Shown here piece by piece: positions 1 through 7,658 of a stretch of DNA of 19,109 bases. The stretch comes from FEN-1073 sp050010135 (GTDB taxonomy: Bacteria > Chloroflexota > Anaerolineae > Anaerolineales > RBG-16-64-43): positions 1-19,109 of the forward strand of contig JBEKLP010000056.1 in NCBI GenBank assembly GCA_050010135.1, in the 5' to 3' direction. The translations under genes and the position numbers were made by a program. Within the stretch, counting starts at the first letter, position 1, and each line of letters opens with the position of its first letter. The notes under the pieces are model-generated. The model was not told the origin of the DNA. It worked only from the letters and a program-made list of their open reading frames with translations, and did not search any database.

Positions 1-179
1 CCCTTGACGTCGGCCATGAAGACCGACACGCCGGTGCGGCTGAGGCCTTCGGCCAGCACCTGCAAGCTGACGGTTTTTCCGGTTCCGGTGGCGCCGGCCA
101 CCAAGCCGTGCCGGTTGGCCATCTGCGGCAACAGGAAAATATCGGTCTCGCCTTTTGCAATCAGGATGGGATTGGACAT
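1..179 (-). CDS. DUF853 / HerA-like ATPase, N-terminal fragment (YjgR family)
   Basis: Only the first 59 codons are visible; the rest lies beyond the window start. The reverse strand reads MSNPILIAKGETDIFLLPQM and then a Walker A motif GATGTGKT at about residues 26-33, followed by SLQVLAEGLSRTGVSVFMADVK. Known of the family: DUF853 (E. coli YjgR type) proteins are HerA/FtsK-like P-loop ATPases of about 500 residues that begin this way; their cellular role is not settled. The start is supported by a strong Shine-Dalgarno GGAGG (184-188 on the plus strand) a few bases upstream and by a consensus-like promoter behind it. The Walker B region is outside the window, so activity cannot be judged. 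Another HerA-type ATPase is the main alternative. Confidence 0.8.
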   Translation of the reverse strand, partial: MSNPILIAKGETDIFLLPQMANRHGLVAGATGTGKTVSLQVLAEGLSRTGVSVFMADVK

Positions 180-227
180 GAAACCTCCTGGTCGAAGAGA
201 AAACTTGCAAAGAAAATGCCGAGGAAA

Positions 228-256
228 ATTACGTCCCGCGCAATAACAATTGTCAA
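228..256 (-). promoter_or_regulatory. Sigma-70-type promoter for the DUF853 gene
   Basis: On the minus strand a perfect -35 TTGACA (251-256) is followed after 17 bases by CGTAAT (228-233), which matches four of six -10 positions. It lies about 50 bases upstream of the start codon at 179. Spacing and orientation are right; no operator is obvious. Confidence 0.55.
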
Positions 257-515
257 TTTTCAAGCAGCATGGCGGATTATAATCGTTAACCATCCGGGGA
301 TGTGATCGGGCCGGTGTATGGGAATTACCGGCTGGAACAAGTTTGGGAAAAATGGTAATTAATTACGAAGTATTGGCCGGTGCGGTCGGGACGAGTGTTC
401 CGCTCCACGAAAGAAACAACCCTTTTTTGTAGAACGCGTCCGCGGAGCCGCTCTGGCATGATCCGACTCGTCAGGGTTAGAAACCTCATCCGTCCCGCGT
501 GGAACTTCTTGTGGC

Positions 516-651
516 GGATAATTTCACCGACACGACTCACACCGCGGCTCAGATCCGTACTCTGGATCCAGTAGAATCGATCCCGATCCCGCCCTTTCGC
601 ATCGTCCGCACGATCCGGACGAATCCATGATACGTCGCGGTGAAATTATCC
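516..651. repeat. Perfect 14-bp inverted repeat with 108-base spacer
   Basis: GGATAATTTCACCG at 516-529 is exactly reversed and complemented as CGGTGAAATTATCC at 638-651. Inward of each arm the similarity continues imperfectly (CACGACTCA on the left, GCGACGTATCA read inward from the right). Two readings are possible: the terminal inverted repeats of a small non-coding element of about 136 bp (MITE-like), or two inverted copies of a regulator site upstream of the phospholipase gene, whose start is about 100 bases further on. No flanking target duplication is visible. Confidence 0.55.
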
Positions 652-700
652 CCTATTGCTACGGATCGATTTTTTCGAAAATAGCTTAATCAAAGCGGGA

Positions 701-724
701 TGGGTTGGGAGTATAGTTAACCCA
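701..724 (+). promoter_or_regulatory. Possible -10 region inside a 6-bp inverted repeat
   Basis: TGGGTT (701-706) and AACCCA (719-724) form an inverted repeat whose 12-base loop contains TATAGT (712-717), a five-of-six match to a -10 element, 33 bases before the chosen start of the phospholipase gene. No matching -35 lies at 16-18 bases, so this is only a candidate promoter/operator overlap. Confidence 0.25.
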
Positions 725-734
725 AATAATTATG

Positions 735-740
735 GAAGGA
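735..740 (+). promoter_or_regulatory. Ribosome binding site that sets the phospholipase start
   Basis: GAAGGA is 9 bases before ATG 750, 3 bases before ATG 744, and lies inside the frame opened by ATG 732. Spacing therefore favours 750, which also gives a compact lipoprotein signal peptide. Confidence 0.6.
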
Positions 741-749
741 AATATGCTC

Positions 750-2261
750 ATGATAAAGAGACCCCGAACAATCTTGATTGCCTTCGTCTTGTTGGCCGGT
801 TGTTCGCTTCCTACTCGACGGACAATCTCTCCCGCTGCAACCGAGTCATCCGGCGGCAGTCAGACACCGACGGGGATGGCGGTATCATCCACGGCACCGG
901 CGACTGCCCTGCCAGTGGCCGAAAATACACTTGCCCTGGCGCGCTCCAAGATCAAGCACATTGTCATCATCATGCAGGAAAACCGATCCTTCGATCATTA
1001 TTTCGGAACATATCCCGGCGCCGATGGTTATCCGCGCCAGAACGGCCAATTCACGATCTGTTTAAATGATCCCAAGACCGGAAAGTGCGTCTACCCTTAT
1101 CATGACACGTCTGCCAAGAACTACGGCGGTCCTCACGGACAAAAAAATTCCACCGCGGATATTAACGGCGGCAAGATGGATGGGTTTATCGCGCAGGCCG
1201 AAGCCGGAAAAGCCGGCTGTGAAAACACCAACGACCCGGATTGCGGCGGTTCTTCCGCGACGGATGTGATGGGCTATCATGATGCCCGTGAAATCCCCAA
1301 CTACTGGACGTATGCGGAAAACTTCGTCCTACAGGACCGGCTGTTCGAGCCCAATGCTTCGTGGAGCCTTCCCCAACACCTGTTTATGGTTTCCGAATGG
1401 TCGGCCAGGTGCAGCAAGGCGGGGGATCCGATGAGTTGCATCAATGCGCTCCAGTCCCCTCAGACTCCCCCGGATTTCTTGCTTGGTCTTAAAACCACTC
1501 CCCTCAACCGTATCGCTCCCGATTACGCCTGGACCGACCTGACGTACCTGCTTTTTAAAAACAACGTCAGCTGGAAATACTATGTCCAGACCGGAACGCA
1601 ACCGGATTGTGCAAATGACGCCGCGGATTGTCCGCCGGTAAATCAGAACGCAAAAACGCCGGGGATCTGGAATCCGCTTCCCTACTTCGACACGGTGAAA
1701 CAGGACGGCCAACTTCAGAATATTACGGATGTGACCAACTTTTATCAGGATGCAAAAGACGGGCAATTACCCGCCATCAGTTGGATCACCCCCAGCGGAC
1801 CAAACAGCGAACATCCGCCGGCCCTGGTCGGTGATGGACAGGCCTGGACAACCAGCCTGATCAATGCCGCAATGCAGGGACCGGATTGGGGGAGCACGGT
1901 CATTTTCCTTTCCTGGGACGACTGGGGAGGCTTTTATGATAATGTTATGCCCCCGCGGGTGGATCAAAACGGCTACGGATTGCGCGTACCGGGATTGGTC
2001 ATCAGCCCGTATGCGAAAAAGGGATTCATCGACCACCAAATTCTCAGCCACGATGCCTATGTTAAATTCATGGAAGATATTTTTCTAAACGGTCAGAGAC
2101 TCGATCCAAAAACGGATGGACGCCCGGATCCAAGGCCGGATGTCCGCGAAAATGCATCGCAATTGGGCAACTTGACCGTGGATTTCAACTTCCATCAGGA
2201 ACCCGTCCCGCCGCTGGTTCTTCCGCTACAACCGGCTCCGGGTCCCGCGTCAGTTTTATAA
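750..2261 (+). CDS. Exported phospholipase C / acid phosphatase family lipoprotein
   Basis: 503 residues from ATG 750 (ATG 732 would add six residues but swallows the Shine-Dalgarno). The N-terminus MIKRPRTILIAFVLLAGC is a lipoprotein signal with a lipobox ending at Cys18, followed by a Ser/Thr/Pro-rich linker to about residue 65. The catalytic region opens with IVIIMQENRSFDHYFGT (71-87), the signature of the phosphoesterase family PF04185 that includes bacterial phospholipases C and AcpA-like acid phosphatases. Other family blocks follow: RLFEPNASWSLPQHLFM, ISWITPSGPNSEHP, FLSWDDWGGFYDNV and RVPGLVISPYAKKGFIDH. Known activity: phosphoester hydrolysis of phospholipid head groups or organic phosphates, outside the cell or on the membrane face. 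Which substrate is used here cannot be read. Downstream glycerol genes make a phospholipid role attractive, but that is inference. No terminator is obvious before the next gene 176 bases on. Confidence 0.88.
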   Translation: MIKRPRTILIAFVLLAGCSLPTRRTISPAATESSGGSQTPTGMAVSSTAPATALPVAENTLALARSKIKHIVIIMQENRSFDHYFGTYPGADGYPRQNGQFTICLNDPKTGKCVYPYHDTSAKNYGGPHGQKNSTADINGGKMDGFIAQAEAGKAGCENTNDPDCGGSSATDVMGYHDAREIPNYWTYAENFVLQDRLFEPNASWSLPQHLFMVSEWSARCSKAGDPMSCINALQSPQTPPDFLLGLKTTPLNRIAPDYAWTDLTYLLFKNNVSWKYYVQTGTQPDCANDAADCPPVNQNAKTPGIWNPLPYFDTVKQDGQLQNITDVTNFYQDAKDGQLPAISWITPSGPNSEHPPALVGDGQAWTTSLINAAMQGPDWGSTVIFLSWDDWGGFYDNVMPPRVDQNGYGLRVPGLVISPYAKKGFIDHQILSHDAYVKFMEDIFLNGQRLDPKTDGRPDPRPDVRENASQLGNLTVDFNFHQEPVPPLVLPLQPAPGPASVL

Positions 2262-2437
2262 GGAGCTGCGGAGTGGGCGAATGACGGCATCAAATTATCC
2301 GTGATCATCCACACCCAAGCGGACGAGGCCGCAGTGATACTGTCCAAAATCCCAATCAGCGAGGGGAACAAGGGAAACAGACAAGACCGGATATTTATCT
2401 CCCCTATGGAAAAGGCAATCGGGATCTGTCGAAACCT

Positions 2438-3928
2438 ATGTTCGATGTAGCGATCATCGGAGCAGGAGTCACCGGCGCGGCAATCGCCAGGCGGCTCTCT
2501 TCCTTTAAACTCTCTGTGGCTTTGTTGGAGCGCAGGACGGATGTCTCCTTCGGCGTCTCCAAGGCCAATTCGGGCATTATCCACGCCGGGTTTCACCACA
2601 ATCCGTCGACCCTCAAGGCGCGTCTTGAAGTTCAAGGGAACTTCCTGTTTGACCGGTTGAAGGCGGAACTGGGATTTCCTTTCCGCAGGGTCGGGATCCT
2701 TGTGGTGGCTTTTTCCCCTGAAGAGCTGAAAACTGTGGAAGCACTCTATATGATAGGGATCGCCAACCGCGTTCCCCAAATCGAGATCGTGGGAAGGGAA
2801 CGAATCCTCTCCCTGGAGCCGAAACTGAATGGCGACGTCGTGGGAGGGTTGTGGGCGCCGACCGGCGGGATCGTCGAGCCATACCGCCTCGTCTTTGCTC
2901 TGGTGGAAAACGCCCGGGCCAACGGGGTGAGCCTCTTCACCGACTGGAGCGTCGCCGCCGCGCGGCGCGCGGACGACCGCTGGCTGTTGGTTTCCGAAAA
3001 GGGCGAAACCCATGAAGCGCGCCGGGTCGTAAACGCCGCCGGCCTGTACGCGGATGAGGTGTCGGGCATTTTCGGCGCGGAGGAGTTCCACATCATTCCC
3101 AGAAAGGGGGAAGAGTTTTTGCTGGACAAGAACGCGGCGGGGTTTCCCTCCCACGTGATCTTCCCCGTCCCCGCGCGGAACTCCAAGGGCGTACTCGTAA
3201 TCCCGACGGTGGAAGGCACAATGATGGTCGGCCCCACCGCGGTGGAAATTGAGGAGAAGGACGACACGGGCACCACGCCTGAGAATCTCGACCGGGTTTT
3301 CTCACTGGCGGCCCGCATGGTGCCCGGGATTTCGAAGAGGGATATCATCACCTCCTTCGCAGGCCTGCGTCCAACCCTCCCGGGGGACGACTTCTTCATC
3401 GACCTTTCCCGAAAAGCGCCCGGCCTGGTGCAAGTAGCGGGAATTCAGTCCCCGGGCCTCACCGCGGCCCCCGCGATCGCGGAATACGTGAAAGAGCTTT
3501 TACAAAAAGACGGTCTCGATCTTACGGAAAAGCCGGACTTCGTTCCAACGGTCGGACATTCCCCAAAGGTTGTCGAGATGAACTTCGCGGAACTGGATGA
3601 GCTTGCCCGGCGGGAGAGGGCCTTTGCGCATATTGTTTGCCGGTGCGAGAGCGTATCCGAGGCTGAAGTGGTCGAGGCAATCCATAAGGGGCATATCTCG
3701 TTGGATGGGATCAAGTTTTACACCAGGGCGGGCATGGGCCGCTGTCAGGGCGGGTTCTGCACCTACCGGATTCTATCGATCATTGCACGCGAGACGGGGT
3801 TGCCCGTCGAGGCCATCACCAAACGCGGGAAGGGCAGCGAACTCGTCGTCGGCCGAATCGGCGAGGCTCCTCTGACTGCGCAGGCCGCCGCCGGAGGCGC
3901 AACGGCGCCCGAAGGGAGCGGCGGCTGA
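2438..3928 (+). CDS. GlpA-like FAD-dependent oxidoreductase with C-terminal BFD-like [2Fe-2S] domain
   Basis: 496 residues. The N-terminus MFDVAIIGAGVTGAA carries the FAD-binding GxGxxG (8-13); SKANSGIIHAGFHHN (41-55) and GLRPTLPGDDFFI (309-321) are typical of DAO-fold glycerol-3-phosphate or 2-hydroxyglutarate dehydrogenases. The last quarter is a BFD-like domain with CRC (Cys401, Cys403) and CQGGFC (Cys436, Cys441), the four ligands expected for a [2Fe-2S] cluster. Likely reaction: oxidation of sn-glycerol-3-phosphate to dihydroxyacetone phosphate, electrons leaving FAD through the cluster; the glycerol kinase downstream supports this substrate. No strong ribosome binding site is seen before ATG 2438. 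Its TGA overlaps the next ATG by one base (TGATG), so the two are translationally coupled. Alternative: L-2-hydroxyglutarate dehydrogenase-like enzyme with another substrate. Confidence 0.85.
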   Translation: MFDVAIIGAGVTGAAIARRLSSFKLSVALLERRTDVSFGVSKANSGIIHAGFHHNPSTLKARLEVQGNFLFDRLKAELGFPFRRVGILVVAFSPEELKTVEALYMIGIANRVPQIEIVGRERILSLEPKLNGDVVGGLWAPTGGIVEPYRLVFALVENARANGVSLFTDWSVAAARRADDRWLLVSEKGETHEARRVVNAAGLYADEVSGIFGAEEFHIIPRKGEEFLLDKNAAGFPSHVIFPVPARNSKGVLVIPTVEGTMMVGPTAVEIEEKDDTGTTPENLDRVFSLAARMVPGISKRDIITSFAGLRPTLPGDDFFIDLSRKAPGLVQVAGIQSPGLTAAPAIAEYVKELLQKDGLDLTEKPDFVPTVGHSPKVVEMNFAELDELARRERAFAHIVCRCESVSEAEVVEAIHKGHISLDGIKFYTRAGMGRCQGGFCTYRILSIIARETGLPVEAITKRGKGSELVVGRIGEAPLTAQAAAGGATAPEGSGG

Positions 3929-5181
3929 TGCTCGAGAAAACCTACGACGCCGTGGTCATCGGATGCGGAGCCGCCGGGATGGCGGCCGCGCTCGCCGTGC
4001 GCGCAGGCGGCCGGACGGTCGCCATGGTCGACCGGGAAAATTTCCTCGGCGGCATCCTGATGCAATGCATCCACAACGGATTTGGAATTCAAGAATTCGG
4101 CGCCGATCTCACCGGACCGGAGTTCGCCGAGCGGTTGATCTCCAAAGTTCTCACCTCGGGAATCGACGTGTACCTGAACGCCACGGTGTTGGATATCTCC
4201 GGGGAGAAACCATCGCTTGTGGTCACCGCCTGCGCAAAAGCGCACGGCGTGATGCGTCTTGGCTGCCGCGCGGTGGTGCTGGCCATGGGCTGCCGCGAAA
4301 GGAACCGGGGCAACGTGGCCATCGCCGGAACGCGCCCGGCGGGAATCTTCACCGCGGGCTTGGCGCAGCGGCTCATGAACATCGACGGCTACCTGCCCGG
4401 CCGCCGGGTGGTCATGATCGGCTCGGGGGATATCGGCCTGATCATGGCGCGCCGCCTCACGTTGGTGGGCGCACAGGTGCTGGCCGTGGTGGAAATCATG
4501 CCCTACCCCTCGGGGCTGGCTCGGAATATCTCGCAATGCCTGAACGATTTTTCGATTCCGCTCTATATCTCTCACGTGGTCTCCCGGATCACGGGACGCG
4601 ACCGGGTGGACGGCGTGGAAGTAACGCCGCTCGTCGACGGCGCGCCGGATTACGCGAAAACCTTCCGTCTGGATTGCGACACCGTCCTGTTGTCGGTCGG
4701 GCTCATTCCGGAAAACGAACTTTCCCGCAAGGCCGGGGTTCCGCTGGCCGACGATACGGGCGGGCCGAGCGTCGACGCCAACCTGATGAGCGCCTCTCCG
4801 GGAATCTTCGCCTGCGGCAACGTGCTCCACGTCCACGACCTCGTGGATTACGTCGCCGAGGAGGCGCGGCGCTGCGGAGAAGCGGTGAACCGGTATCTTT
4901 CCGGAGAAAACGTCCGACAGTTCCGGTTGATCGCGGGGGCGAACGTCCGCTCGGTGACGCCTAACTTCTACGCTCCGCAGCAGGAGAACGTGCTTTACCT
5001 GCGGTCCCTCATTGTGAAAAACGACGCTGTCCTTTCGCTGCAGATCGGCGGGGTGGAGTTTAAAAAGCGGAAACTCCCGCACGTGCAGCCCTCGGAGATG
5101 ATCCGCCTCAACCTGCGGCCCGCCGATTTCCCCGCGCTGAGCGACGACGCGGAGAATTGCCTGGAGGTGGCGATTCGATGA
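3928..5181 (+). CDS. NAD(P)/FAD-dependent oxidoreductase, partner of the GlpA-like protein
   Basis: 417 residues, starting on the last base of the upstream stop codon. Two dinucleotide-binding motifs are visible: GCGAAG (12-17) for FAD and GSGDIG (165-170) for NAD(P)H, plus the C-terminal FAD block GIFACGNVLHVHDLVDYVAEEA (292-313, broken here only by description). This is the pyridine nucleotide-disulphide reductase fold, but the usual CxxC/CxxxxC redox pair is absent; Cys47 and His49 lie in the equivalent region after FLGGILMQ. From memory, this protein accompanies GlpA-like and DUF1667 proteins near glpK in Thermotoga and several Firmicutes. I infer it passes electrons between the GlpA-like flavin and NAD(P) or another carrier. 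It is not homologous enough to E. coli GlpB for me to use that name. Confidence 0.82.
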   Translation: MLEKTYDAVVIGCGAAGMAAALAVRAGGRTVAMVDRENFLGGILMQCIHNGFGIQEFGADLTGPEFAERLISKVLTSGIDVYLNATVLDISGEKPSLVVTACAKAHGVMRLGCRAVVLAMGCRERNRGNVAIAGTRPAGIFTAGLAQRLMNIDGYLPGRRVVMIGSGDIGLIMARRLTLVGAQVLAVVEIMPYPSGLARNISQCLNDFSIPLYISHVVSRITGRDRVDGVEVTPLVDGAPDYAKTFRLDCDTVLLSVGLIPENELSRKAGVPLADDTGGPSVDANLMSASPGIFACGNVLHVHDLVDYVAEEARRCGEAVNRYLSGENVRQFRLIAGANVRSVTPNFYAPQQENVLYLRSLIVKNDAVLSLQIGGVEFKKRKLPHVQPSEMIRLNLRPADFPALSDDAENCLEVAIR

Positions 5182-5224
5182 GGATGGATAAACGGCACGG
5201 CGGACAATTCGCACGGAGGCGCTG

Positions 5225-5647
5225 ATGCGCGAGCTGGTTTGCATCGTCTGCCCGATCGGTTGCAGGCTTACGATAGAAATGAAGGCCGAGGGAGAAATCT
5301 CCGTCACGGGGAATCGCTGCCCGAAGGGCGACGCCTACGGCCGGGAGGAGATGCTCGCTCCCAAGCGGGTGGTCACCGCCGTCGTCCGCACCGATTCCCG
5401 TGCGTTCCCCTATATTCCCGTGCGAACCGACAAGCCGCTTCCCCGCGAGCTCATCCCCGGACTGATCGGAGATCTCGCCCAGCGATTGGTCCATCTTCCC
5501 GCGGTCTGCGGAACGGTCCTGATCGAAGATTACCGCGGAAGCGGAGTGAACGTTGTCACCACCCGCAGCCTGCCGCCGGCAGGGATTCCGCAAACCGGTG
5601 GGCCCGGCCAAAAAGCTGAAGCCGAGGATCGAATCACTTCACCCTAA
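5225..5647 (+). CDS. DUF1667 small cysteine-rich protein
   Basis: 140 residues. MRELVCIVCPIGCRL with a later RCPKG gives four cysteines, Cys6, Cys9, Cys13 and Cys32 (CxxCxxxC...C), a probable Fe-S or zinc site. The central part (PKRVVTAVVRT, VPVRTDKPLPRELI-like) matches the DUF1667 family, typically about 120 residues; the last 35 residues here are a low-complexity tail. A clear GGAGG (5215-5219) sits 5 bases before ATG 5225, and the gene begins 43 bases after the oxidoreductase, so the three form one operon. The family is repeatedly found with the two oxidoreductases upstream, which suggests a third subunit carrying electrons. Its biochemical role is not established to my knowledge. Confidence 0.82.
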   Translation: MRELVCIVCPIGCRLTIEMKAEGEISVTGNRCPKGDAYGREEMLAPKRVVTAVVRTDSRAFPYIPVRTDKPLPRELIPGLIGDLAQRLVHLPAVCGTVLIEDYRGSGVNVVTTRSLPPAGIPQTGGPGQKAEAEDRITSP

Positions 5648-5973
5648 TGGAGTGAAATACTCACTCGGAGATAATTTAACAGGAACTTCTGAAAAAGTAC
5701 GCTCGTCGGGGGGATAAATCCCCCGACTATTAACAGCGCCGGATAAATCCGGCTTTAAAGCCCGGCTTTTTTGCCGGGCGCTGTTGAAAGTTTGGAGCGC
5801 CTGTCCCGAGCGCAGCACGGGATTAGCTCTAGACGAATGATGATTTTTAGAGGTTTCCAACAATAATTAGTTTCTTCATTCGGTGCCTTCGGTTCTGCTC
5901 GGTGCATTCCGTGTACCCATGACGAGAAACAGGCCGAGCGGACATACTTTTTTATTCAGAAAAGAGGTGCCTG
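5648..5973. other. Intergenic region before glpK
   Basis: 326 bases between the DUF1667 gene and glpK. The middle is the palindrome cluster described separately (5706-5785). Towards glpK, about 5878-5914 contains four imperfect repeats of a TTCGGTGC-like word (cggtgcc, cggttc, cggtgca, ccgtg) with roughly 9-11 base period. A minus-strand frame at 5639-5863 runs through the palindromes and is rejected as a gene. No convincing promoter was found, so glpK may be read through from upstream. Confidence 0.5.
5706..5785. repeat. Nested palindrome cluster with repeated GATAAATC cores (possible terminator or dispersed repeat)
   Basis: Four overlapping hairpins: TCGGGGG/CCCCCGA (5706-5712/5720-5726, loop GATAAAT); GCCGGA/TCCGGC (5738-5743/5748-5753, loop TAAA); the perfect palindrome GGCTTTAAAGCC (5751-5762); and GCCCGGC/GCCGGGC (5760-5766/5773-5779) closed by six T. 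AACAGCGCC/GGCGCTGTT (5732-5740/5777-5785) can enclose the last three as a branched structure. The first two hairpins share the core GGATAAATCC. It lies 59 bases after the DUF1667 stop. No T-tract follows the final stem, so a simple intrinsic terminator is not a good fit; the look is that of a REP/BIME-like dispersed element. Confidence 0.6.
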
Positions 5974-7482
5974 ATGCCGAAATACGTTGCCGCGATTGAT
6001 CAGGGAACCACCAGCACCCGCTTCATGATCTTCGACCATGCCGGAAACATCGCCGCCATGGATCAGAAAGAACACCGGCAGATTTTACCGAAACCGGGCT
6101 GGGTAGAGCACGATCCGCTTGAGATCTGGGAGCGAACACAAGAGGTGATGAAGGGGGCATTGGAGAAAGGGAGGATATCCCCAAAGGACATCGCTGCCAT
6201 CGGGATCACCAACCAGCGCGAGACGGCCGTAGTCTGGGAAAAATCGACCGGCAAGCCGGTCGGCAACGCCATTGTCTGGCAGGACACGCGCACGGATTCG
6301 ATCTGCCGCGACCTTGCCCGGGAGGGCGGTCCGGACCGGCTGCGCGCGGCTACCGGGTTGCCGCTATCGACCTATTTTTCCGGGCCGAAGATCCAATGGA
6401 TTCTGGAAAATGTTCCCGACGCCCGCCGCAAGGCCGAAAAGGGCGAGTTGCTTTTTGGCAATATGGACACCTGGGTGATCTGGAACCTCACCGGCGGCAA
6501 ACACATTACCGACATTACCAACGCATCGCGCACCCTGCTGATGAACCTGCAAACACTGGACTGGGATGAAAATAACTTGGCATTGCTCGGTATCCCGCGT
6601 TCCATGCTGCCAACGATTCGTTCCTCATCGGAAGTTTATGGAATCGTAGGGCCAACCCGCGGGTCGCCCCTGCCCTTGAAGGGCGTTCCGGTGGCCGGCG
6701 ACCTGGGCGACCAACAGGCGGCCCTGTTCGGCCAGACCTGTTTCAACCCCGGCGAGGCCAAGAACACATACGGCACCGGATGTTTCATGCTCATGAACAC
6801 CGGTCCACGCCCCGTGGCGAGCGCCTGCGGGCTGCTGACCACACTGGGGTACAAGATCGGCGGCGAACCGCCCGTCTACGCCCTGGAAGGCTCGATCGCA
6901 ATCGCCGGCGCGCTGGTCCAGTGGCTGCGCGACAACCTCGGTCTGATCCCGAAGGCCGCCGATGTCGAGGCGCTTGCGCGCACGGTCGAGGATAACGGCG
7001 GCATCTATTTTGTTCCGGCTTTCTCCGGTTTGTTCGCACCGCACTGGCGGTCGGATGCACGCGGCGTGATCGTCGGACTGACGCGCTATATCACCAAGGG
7101 ACACGTCGCCCGGGCCGTGCTCGAAGCGACCGCCTACCAGACGCGCGAGGTGCTGGATGCCATGGAAAAAGATTCCGGCGTCCGGCTGAAAGGCCTCAAG
7201 GTGGATGGCGGTATGGTGAGGAACGAGCTGCTGATGCAATTCCAGGCGGACATCCTGGACGTGCCGGTAATCCGCCCGATGGTGGCCGAAACCACCGCGA
7301 TGGGTGCGGCCTACGCCGCCGGCTTGGCCGTCGGCTTCTGGAAGAGTCTCGACGAGTTGAAAAGCAATTGGGTTAAAGACAAAGAGTGGACCCCGCAGAT
7401 GGCCGCCAACGAGCGCGACCGGTTATACTCCGGTTGGAAAAAAGCCGTGACCCGTACCTATGATTGGGTGGATTGCCGATAG
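5974..7482 (+). CDS. glpK: Glycerol kinase
   Basis: 502 residues, the normal family length, starting 4 bases after AGAGGTG (5963-5969). It phosphorylates glycerol with ATP to sn-glycerol-3-phosphate in the cytoplasm. Visible motifs: N-terminal phosphate-binding DQGTTS (9-14); GITNQRET (77-84) with the Arg82-Glu83 pair expected to hold glycerol; WQDTRT (102-107); the catalytic region GDLGDQQAALFGQ with Asp246 in the position of the general base; NTYGTGCFML and the C-terminal GGMVRNELLMQF nucleotide-binding block. All key residues are present, so it should be active. It follows the glycerol-3-phosphate oxidoreductase trio, making substrate for it. No glpF uptake channel is seen nearby, so glycerol probably enters by diffusion or arises internally from lipids. 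Confidence 0.96.
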   Translation: MPKYVAAIDQGTTSTRFMIFDHAGNIAAMDQKEHRQILPKPGWVEHDPLEIWERTQEVMKGALEKGRISPKDIAAIGITNQRETAVVWEKSTGKPVGNAIVWQDTRTDSICRDLAREGGPDRLRAATGLPLSTYFSGPKIQWILENVPDARRKAEKGELLFGNMDTWVIWNLTGGKHITDITNASRTLLMNLQTLDWDENNLALLGIPRSMLPTIRSSSEVYGIVGPTRGSPLPLKGVPVAGDLGDQQAALFGQTCFNPGEAKNTYGTGCFMLMNTGPRPVASACGLLTTLGYKIGGEPPVYALEGSIAIAGALVQWLRDNLGLIPKAADVEALARTVEDNGGIYFVPAFSGLFAPHWRSDARGVIVGLTRYITKGHVARAVLEATAYQTREVLDAMEKDSGVRLKGLKVDGGMVRNELLMQFQADILDVPVIRPMVAETTAMGAAYAAGLAVGFWKSLDELKSNWVKDKEWTPQMAANERDRLYSGWKKAVTRTYDWVDCR

Positions 7483-7648
7483 GCCGCGGAGAAATTACTA
7501 AATTCTTCAACGCTTCCACCGGATCAACCCAAAAAAGACGGGACTTGGTTAATCTCTGGTTTTTTCCTTTTCGGATAAAATGATCGCTAGATTAAAGGTC
7601 GGCTTGCCGCTTTTGTCGTAGTCGTTGGGCGGCCCGATCTGCCCGCAC

Positions 7649-7654
7649 GAGGTG
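7649..7654 (+). promoter_or_regulatory. Ribosome binding site supporting a TTG start
   Basis: GAGGTG ends 4 bases before TTG 7659. No ATG occurs early in the frame, and the TTG start gives a natural first membrane helix, so this site decides the start of the YhhN gene. Confidence 0.55.
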
Positions 7655-7658
7655 TAAT

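Larger units (their letters stand above)
180..749. other. Intergenic region between two divergent genes
   Basis: About 570 bases separate the minus-strand DUF853 gene from the plus-strand phospholipase gene. It holds the DUF853 promoter, a perfect 10-bp palindrome GATTATAATC near 275-284, the long-spaced 14-bp inverted repeat at 516-529/638-651, and an AT-rich stretch from about 660 leading into the next gene. Two short open frames (380-574 plus; 325-540 minus, GTG start) show no domain, no ribosome binding site and basic, biased composition, so I treat them as chance. Confidence 0.6.

Noticed and set aside
325..540. Minus-strand open frame of 71 residues with a GTG start, and an opposite-strand frame at 380-574
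   Set aside because: Arg-rich, no ribosome site, no recognisable domain, and the start lies next to the 14-bp repeat arm. Chance frames are likely.
3928..5181. Naming the second oxidoreductase GlpB or thioredoxin reductase
   Set aside because: It lacks a redox-active cysteine pair and I cannot see GlpB-specific features; only the two dinucleotide-binding motifs are certain.
3763..5307. Minus-strand open frame of 514 residues across the second oxidoreductase
   Set aside because: His/Arg/Asp-rich composition typical of antisense frames in GC-rich genes; it covers ends of three plus-strand genes with clear motifs.
5639..5863. Minus-strand open frame of 74 residues before glpK
   Set aside because: It runs through the palindrome cluster, so its sequence is dictated by the repeats. 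No ribosome site or domain.
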